Positions 60,201 to 64,000 of a stretch of DNA of 64,000 bases are shown here, piece by piece. The DNA is taken from the NCBI GenBank assembly GCA_015066635.1, contig SVOA01000007.1, positions 1 to 64,000 of the forward strand, given 5' to 3'. The notes under the pieces are model-generated. The model saw only the letters and a list, made by a program, of their open reading frames with translations. It did no database searches and had not been told where the DNA came from. The position numbers and the translations under genes were made by a program. This DNA is from Oscillospiraceae bacterium (GTDB lineage Bacteria; Bacillota; Clostridia; Oscillospirales; Acutalibacteraceae). The first letter of the stretch is position 1; each line of letters opens with the position of its first letter.

Positions 60201-60229
60201 ATAATACACCCTATATATTGTGTTGTCAA
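60201..60229 (-). promoter_or_regulatory. Promoter of nrdD-trxB
   Basis: Minus-strand TTGACA (60224-60229) and TATTAT (60201-60206), 17-bp spacer at 60207-60223 occupied by an NrdR box. Confidence 0.85.
60208..60223. promoter_or_regulatory. NrdR box a (in promoter spacer)
   Basis: The 16-mer matches ACACWATATATWGTGT at 15 positions. Repressor binding here would block RNA polymerase directly. Confidence 0.85.
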
Positions 60230-60247
60230 TAACAAAACACAAAAAAA

Positions 60248-60295
60248 TCACAAAATATAGTGCCGAATTTTTTGTAAATGCACTACATTTTGTGA
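60248..60295. promoter_or_regulatory. Paired NrdR boxes b and c
   Basis: Box b (60248-60263, 13 of 16) and box c (60280-60295, 12 of 16) are offset by 32 bp, the usual three-turn spacing of NrdR box pairs. Confidence 0.65.
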
Positions 60296-60364
60296 TTAGT
60301 AACAATTTATCTATGAGATTTTTGTTTAATTTACGCGGTTTTTGGACTTTTGTGCTGTTTTAAA

Positions 60365-60380
60365 ACACTATATCTTGTGT
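60365..60380. promoter_or_regulatory. NrdR box d
   Basis: A 15 of 16 match to the NrdR consensus directly after the nrdG stop codon and 230 bp from the nrdD start. Confidence 0.7.
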
Positions 60381-61070
60381 TTATACTCCTCTGAGCTCTG
60401 CCGAGGGAATATAATTTTTGACAGTTCCGAGAAAAACCTCCATCTCCTCGGCGCTGTATGCACTCATACCGTCGCGCAGAACGTCTCCCGAGTCAACAAA
60501 CTGCTGAAGGAAGTATCTCGGAGCGCCTTCAAGCCATCTGCCTATGCTCTCGAAATCGCTGTTTTCGTGAAGAGGTTTTACCACGGTGGTACGGAATTCG
60601 TAAGCAACCTTTCCCCTCTTTAATATCTCCACGCTCTGCTTTACGGGAGTTATATCAAAATCGGGCACGCCGACCGTAAGCGCATATTTTTCGGGCGAGG
60701 ACTTGACATCCATAGCGACATAATCGACAAGTCCCGCGTCAATAATACCTGCAAGGCGCTCGGGATAACAGCCGTTTGAGTCGAGCTTTACAAGAAAGCC
60801 CTTTTCCCTGACCTTCTTTATAAACTCCTCTATATCCTTCTGCAGAAGCGGTTCGCCGCCCGTAATTGCAACGCCGTCAAGCAGTCCCTTGCGTTTGTCA
60901 AGGAACGCGAGTATTTCCTCCTCGGGTATGTGCTCATTTGCTCCGCCCTCTACAAGCGAAGCGTTATGGCAGAAGGGACAGCGCAGATTACAGCCGTGAG
61001 TAAAGACCGTACACGCCATTTTATCGGGGAAGTCAAGTAATGTCAGTTTTTGAAAGCCGTCAATTATCAT
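60381..61070 (-). CDS. nrdG: Anaerobic ribonucleotide reductase activating protein
   Basis: A 229-residue radical SAM activase that makes the glycyl radical on NrdD. Cys27, Cys31 and Cys34 (CNLRCPFC) bind the cluster; GVAITGGEPLLQKDIEEF is the SAM motif. It fits the TIGR02495 (NrdG2) group. Start 61070 overlaps the preceding small membrane protein gene by 11 bases. Here nrdG lies upstream of nrdD, which is transcribed from a separate promoter in between; the usual order is nrdD-nrdG. Confidence 0.93.
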   Translation of the reverse strand: MIIDGFQKLTLLDFPDKMACTVFTHGCNLRCPFCHNASLVEGGANEHIPEEEILAFLDKRKGLLDGVAITGGEPLLQKDIEEFIKKVREKGFLVKLDSNGCYPERLAGIIDAGLVDYVAMDVKSSPEKYALTVGVPDFDITPVKQSVEILKRGKVAYEFRTTVVKPLHENSDFESIGRWLEGAPRYFLQQFVDSGDVLRDGMSAYSAEEMEVFLGTVKNYIPSAELRGV

Positions 61071-61347
61071 CTGTGTTTCCGTCCTTGTTAAGTTTTCCCG
61101 CAAGGGTGTCCGCGGCGTACATAAGTCCGAGCGACGCCGCCGCAATTATGCTTGATTTAAGAGTTGAAATACCGTATCTGTTCTCAAACATTATCATTGA
61201 AAACAGCAGTCCCGCGAGCGCGGTAATGTAAATTACCGTAAGCAGACTCTTGGCGGGTTTAATTCTCCCTTCGTTATATGAAAGGAAGAATATCGCCGCG
61301 GTAAAAACAAGCACCGCAGTTATATATACCGTTAAAAATATCTTCAT
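61060..61347 (-). CDS. Small three-segment membrane protein
   Basis: A 95-residue protein I do not recognise. Three hydrophobic segments (about 5-23, 34-53, 63-82) and a short charged C terminus (NKDGNTDDN). It overlaps prmA by 4 bases and nrdG by 11, so it is surely translated as part of the operon, and both overlaps argue that the frame is real. No enzymatic motif. A partner in radical or redox chemistry of nrdG would be a guess. Confidence 0.72.
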   Translation of the reverse strand: MKIFLTVYITAVLVFTAAIFFLSYNEGRIKPAKSLLTVIYITALAGLLFSMIMFENRYGISTLKSSIIAAASLGLMYAADTLAGKLNKDGNTDDN

Positions 61348-62273
61348 ATCCTTTTCTTTAACACAAAGCAGAGCCAGTCCCCGCTTCTGTTCTCCTCAAC
61401 CGTTTCAAAGCCGTTTTTATTCAGCGCTTCCCTTACCTCGTTTTCACGCTCGGAGATAATGCCCGACACGATAAAGTGCGCGCCGTCCTCCATAAAGTCC
61501 CCGACAAAATCGGAAAACATTATTATAACGTCCGCAACTATGTTTGCAAGTATCAGATTGAATTTTCCGCTGACCTTATCGGTAAGGTTTCCCTGCACGA
61601 ATTTAAGGCGCGGTTCGTCAAAGCCGTTTACCCTGCCGTTTTCGGCGGCGGTCTTAACCGCAAGCTCATCAATGTCAACACCGAGAGCGCTCTGCGCGCC
61701 GAGCAGAAGCGAAGCTATGGCAAGTATTCCGCTGCCGCAGCCCGTGTCAAGAACCGTGTCGCCTTTCCGGAGATATTTCTCGGTCATTTCAAGGCAGAGT
61801 CTTGTGGTATCGTGGCTCCCCGTTCCGAAAGCAAGTCCCGGTTCTATTGAGAGCACCTCTCTGTTTTCGGAGTTGTCATAATCGTCTATCCACAGAGGAC
61901 GGATAAGGATACGTCTGCCGACCTTAATAGGCTTAAAGTATTCCTTCCAGTTATTCTCCCAGTCCTCATTTTTGCACTTCTGCAAATCAATTTCGTGAGA
62001 AATGCCCTCCGCATTATATCTTTCGCTCAGAAATGAAACCGCTTCATTGGGGTTCTCCTCGGGTGGCAGATAAAGATGTATATAGCCCGTGTTTTTGTCC
62101 TTTGCAAGCAGTTCCTCGTCAATGAGGTCGATATTTGCTATCTCCCACGTTTCTTCCTCAAGCGTGCGGTAATCTTCAATATAAATGCCGTAGGGCACCG
62201 CCATATTGGCGATGTCCCCGGCTTTGTCTATATCGTCCGCTTTTACTTTAACTGTAACTTCGGTCCATTCCAT
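61344..62273 (-). CDS. prmA: Ribosomal protein L11 methyltransferase
   Basis: Trimethylates L11. 309 residues: N-terminal L11-binding domain and a C-terminal SAM domain with VLDTGCGSGILAIASLLLGA and the NLILANIVADVI motif. EPGLAFGTGSHDTTRLCLE is typical PrmA. AAGGA precedes the ATG. It begins a run prmA-small membrane protein-nrdG. Confidence 0.95.
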   Translation of the reverse strand: MEWTEVTVKVKADDIDKAGDIANMAVPYGIYIEDYRTLEEETWEIANIDLIDEELLAKDKNTGYIHLYLPPEENPNEAVSFLSERYNAEGISHEIDLQKCKNEDWENNWKEYFKPIKVGRRILIRPLWIDDYDNSENREVLSIEPGLAFGTGSHDTTRLCLEMTEKYLRKGDTVLDTGCGSGILAIASLLLGAQSALGVDIDELAVKTAAENGRVNGFDEPRLKFVQGNLTDKVSGKFNLILANIVADVIIMFSDFVGDFMEDGAHFIVSGIISERENEVREALNKNGFETVEENRSGDWLCFVLKKRI

Positions 62274-62290
62274 AAGGATATTCCTTTATA

Positions 62291-63316
62291 TCAATACTTG
62301 TTATGTACTCTCTCGCAGAAGCAGAGCAGGTCTTTGACTTCAAGCTTGGTACCGTCGTCAAGAATTGCCGTTCCGCTCATTCTGCCGAATACCTGATGCT
62401 GATCGGAAACGATGGCCTTGAGGTCTATTATTGCCGCGCGGTCAAGAATCGGAACAAAGTCCATCTCAAAACGTCCGTCGGAGGATGAAATCGTCCACGG
62501 GTCGGTATAGCTTGAAGCAGGGATATTGAATACAATATCGTCCAGCTTATGTCCCACGCCGTCATAGAAGATGATGTTTTCGCTGGCGGCGCTTGTGTCG
62601 CCGAAGCCGTAACCGATATTGAAACCGAAGGGCTTACCGTTGACAACGCCGTTGCCCGAGCCCCAGTTCCATGTGTTATCGTAGGTCCAAACGCCTCTGC
62701 CCCAGTCAAGAGTTCCGAAATCTGTCTCGGGGTCGAAGGTATAGGTCTTGCCGTCAAAGGTACAGCTGCCGGACGCTCTCATACAGTTGATTTTCTGATT
62801 GTAATAGAAAGCGTGTCTGTCCTCTTTCCACGGAGTGGCGATAACCATTGTGTCCATCGGAGGCTGTTCAAGCTTGATGTCGCACTGAAGGGTTTTGCCG
62901 TCCATAAAGTTTTTGAAAACGCAGGAAATGCGTCTTGTTTCGCCCGACTTGCGGAATTCCATGGCAAGACGCTTGTCCTTATATACGGTGCTGCCCGACT
63001 CGCTTGAGGTCGGAAGCTTTAACTTGCCCATCGGGAAAGCGTTGAGTACGGTTTCGGTGTGTTCCCACGGTTTCTCGCCGAGTTCAAGCAAAGACACGGA
63101 CTGAAGTCCGACATATCCGTCATCTGAGATTGTAAACGCAAAGGCAAAGTCCTTGCCGACTACAAGATAGTAGTCCCATTCCTTAATTCTCGTCTTTCTT
63201 TTCTTAATGTCGTCTCTTGAATAAATCTGATACAGCTGCCTTGACCAGCCCGGCTCTCTGAGAGTGCCGTCAACATTAAGAAGCTTCTGTACTGTTGTTA
63301 CCTCATGGTTTCTCAT
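62291..63316 (-). CDS. DUF2804 family protein
   Basis: A 341-residue cytoplasmic protein of unknown function matching the DUF2804 layout: an N-terminal stretch with WSRQLYQIYSR, and the central TDFGTLDWGRGVWTYDNTWNWGSGNGVVNGKPFGFNIGYGFGD region rich in Trp and Gly. The motifs look like a beta-sandwich of the lipocalin-like kind. GGGGGT precedes ATG. It lies 13 bases behind the HD-domain exonuclease gene and 17 before prmA, so it is part of a long run. Confidence 0.82.
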   Translation of the reverse strand: MRNHEVTTVQKLLNVDGTLREPGWSRQLYQIYSRDDIKKRKTRIKEWDYYLVVGKDFAFAFTISDDGYVGLQSVSLLELGEKPWEHTETVLNAFPMGKLKLPTSSESGSTVYKDKRLAMEFRKSGETRRISCVFKNFMDGKTLQCDIKLEQPPMDTMVIATPWKEDRHAFYYNQKINCMRASGSCTFDGKTYTFDPETDFGTLDWGRGVWTYDNTWNWGSGNGVVNGKPFGFNIGYGFGDTSAASENIIFYDGVGHKLDDIVFNIPASSYTDPWTISSSDGRFEMDFVPILDRAAIIDLKAIVSDQHQVFGRMSGTAILDDGTKLEVKDLLCFCERVHNKY

Positions 63317-63329
63317 AAAACCAACCCCC

Positions 63330-64000
63330 TTAGTCTAAATTGACTTTAAAATCTTTATTATCGTCCGAATAGTTAAACAGTTTTCTGTCATTTAAAGCCC
63401 AGAGTCTTGACGAAAAAGCGTCCTTCTCAAGTCCGTCAACGGCCTGAGACATCTGATACATCTTTGCGTCAAGGTTGTCCAGCTCCGACAGAAGCTCTGC
63501 TTCGATAAACATTGGTCTTACGGCGGCTCCGAATTCGGGCTCGCCGTGATGTGAAATGAGCATATGCTCGACAAGCATGGCCTTTTCCTTTGAGATGCCG
63601 AGCTCGTCGCAGACCTTATCCACAATAATAGCGCCCTTTACAAGATGTCCTATGAGATTGCCCTCTACGGTGTAGCCCGTTGCCGTGCCTGTCGCGGTAA
63701 CCTCGTACTCGGTAAGCTTGGCAATATCGTGAAGCGCCGCGCCCGTAATAAGCAAATCGCGGTTGACATAGGGATAAATTTCGCAAACGGCCTCGCACAG
63801 TTTAATTATTGAGAGCGTGTGCATAAGCAGACCGCCCCTTATCGCGTGATGAAGTCTGAACGCCGCAGGGAAGGTCAGAAGCTTGTCTTTATTACTGTTA
63901 TAAATATGTATAACAAGCTTTTTGAGTTCCTCGTCCTCAAACGCCTGTGCGCGTTTAATGATTGCGTCAAACATATATTCGCCCGAATAGTCGGCGCTCT
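63330..64000 (-). CDS. yhaM: YhaM-like 3'-5' exoribonuclease, C-terminal part (cut by window)
   Basis: The frame stays open to the last base of the window, reading SADYSGEYMFDAI across 63975-64000, so the gene begins outside. What is present (about 223 codons) is the HD domain: LTFPAAFRLHHAIRGGLLMHTLSI, ALLHD-like TGAALHDIAK, ISHHGEPEFGA and ELDNLDAKMY. This matches YhaM, which has an OB fold before the HD domain and trims RNA and DNA 3' ends. An internal ATG at 63974 has no ribosome binding site and is not the start. Confidence 0.85.
   Translation of the reverse strand, partial: SADYSGEYMFDAIIKRAQAFEDEELKKLVIHIYNSNKDKLLTFPAAFRLHHAIRGGLLMHTLSIIKLCEAVCEIYPYVNRDLLITGAALHDIAKLTEYEVTATGTATGYTVEGNLIGHLVKGAIIVDKVCDELGISKEKAMLVEHMLISHHGEPEFGAAVRPMFIEAELLSELDNLDAKMYQMSQAVDGLEKDAFSSRLWALNDRKLFNYSDDNKDFKVNLD

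Noticed and set aside
1..64000. CRISPR arrays, prophage, insertion sequences, anti-phage systems
   Set aside because: No regularly spaced repeats with spacers, no transposase, integrase, phage structural or defence nuclease genes were seen on either strand.

Overview
The window looks like a chromosome segment of an anaerobic, low-to-mid GC Gram-positive bacterium of the class Clostridia, probably Ruminococcaceae/Oscillospirales-like. Evidence: a class III anaerobic ribonucleotide reductase with its radical-SAM activase, an mraZ-led division and cell wall (dcw) cluster of clostridial type, a MurE with the DNPR motif typical of meso-diaminopimelate peptidoglycan, T-box leaders, strong GGAGG-type ribosome binding sites, and a surface protein with SLH and ChW repeats. 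There are no prophage genes, transposases, CRISPR arrays or rRNA. Most genes lie on the minus strand.

Layout. 1-320: tRNA-Ala(GGC) with its terminator and a duplicated 3' flank interrupted by a small palindrome-ended element. 545-2470: an alpha/beta hydrolase facing metA. 2520-7091: obg-mrnC-lepA-hemW run. 7235-7730: a small basic-protein gene with two tandem promoters that carry NrdR-like and LexA-like operators. 7861-10106: a TVP38-family membrane protein and galT. 10156-13567: SLH/ChW/transglutaminase surface protein, lipoprotein and membrane acyltransferase. 13646-27928: the dcw cluster, in transcription order mraZ-rsmH-ftsL-PBP(PASTA)-murE-murF-mraY-ftsW-murG-murA-ftsQ-ftsZ; murD, murC, murB and ftsA are absent. 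28057-31258: pncB-ppa-capA. 31378-33762: a polytopic membrane protein and a ZIP metal transporter with a metalloregulator-like operator. 33814-38731: an FGGY kinase and TetR regulator divergent from a GH3 glycosidase with reversed domain order. 38785-42130: ABC transporter under a tryptophan T-box. 42189-45606: cysE-cysS-DUF975 under a cysteine T-box. 45610-49320: recA-recX-rimO-pgsA with an SOS box. 49486: rpmB. 49789-52147: polar amino-acid ABC transporter. 52161-55199: GtrA, a free-standing E2-like acyltransferase, HD hydrolase and a radical-SAM protein. 55244-61347: COG2509 flavoprotein and the deoxynucleotide synthesis group nrdG-nrdD(glutaredoxin fusion)-trxB. 61344-64000: prmA, DUF2804 and the C-terminal part of a YhaM-type exonuclease cut by the window edge.

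Three themes deserve attention. First, deoxynucleotide synthesis and DNA damage: the nrdD promoter has an NrdR-type box exactly in its 17-bp spacer; the same arrangement recurs in front of the unknown 89-residue gene at 7461, which also has LexA-like sites resembling the one at recA. Second, the substrate-binding protein of the tryptophan-type ABC transporter appears circularly permuted: the two lobes come in the opposite order to the family norm. Third, several operators are legible (MraZ, DtxR-like, TetR-like, two T-boxes), so much of the regulation can be proposed from sequence alone. All functional statements rest on reading motifs by eye; no database search was run.
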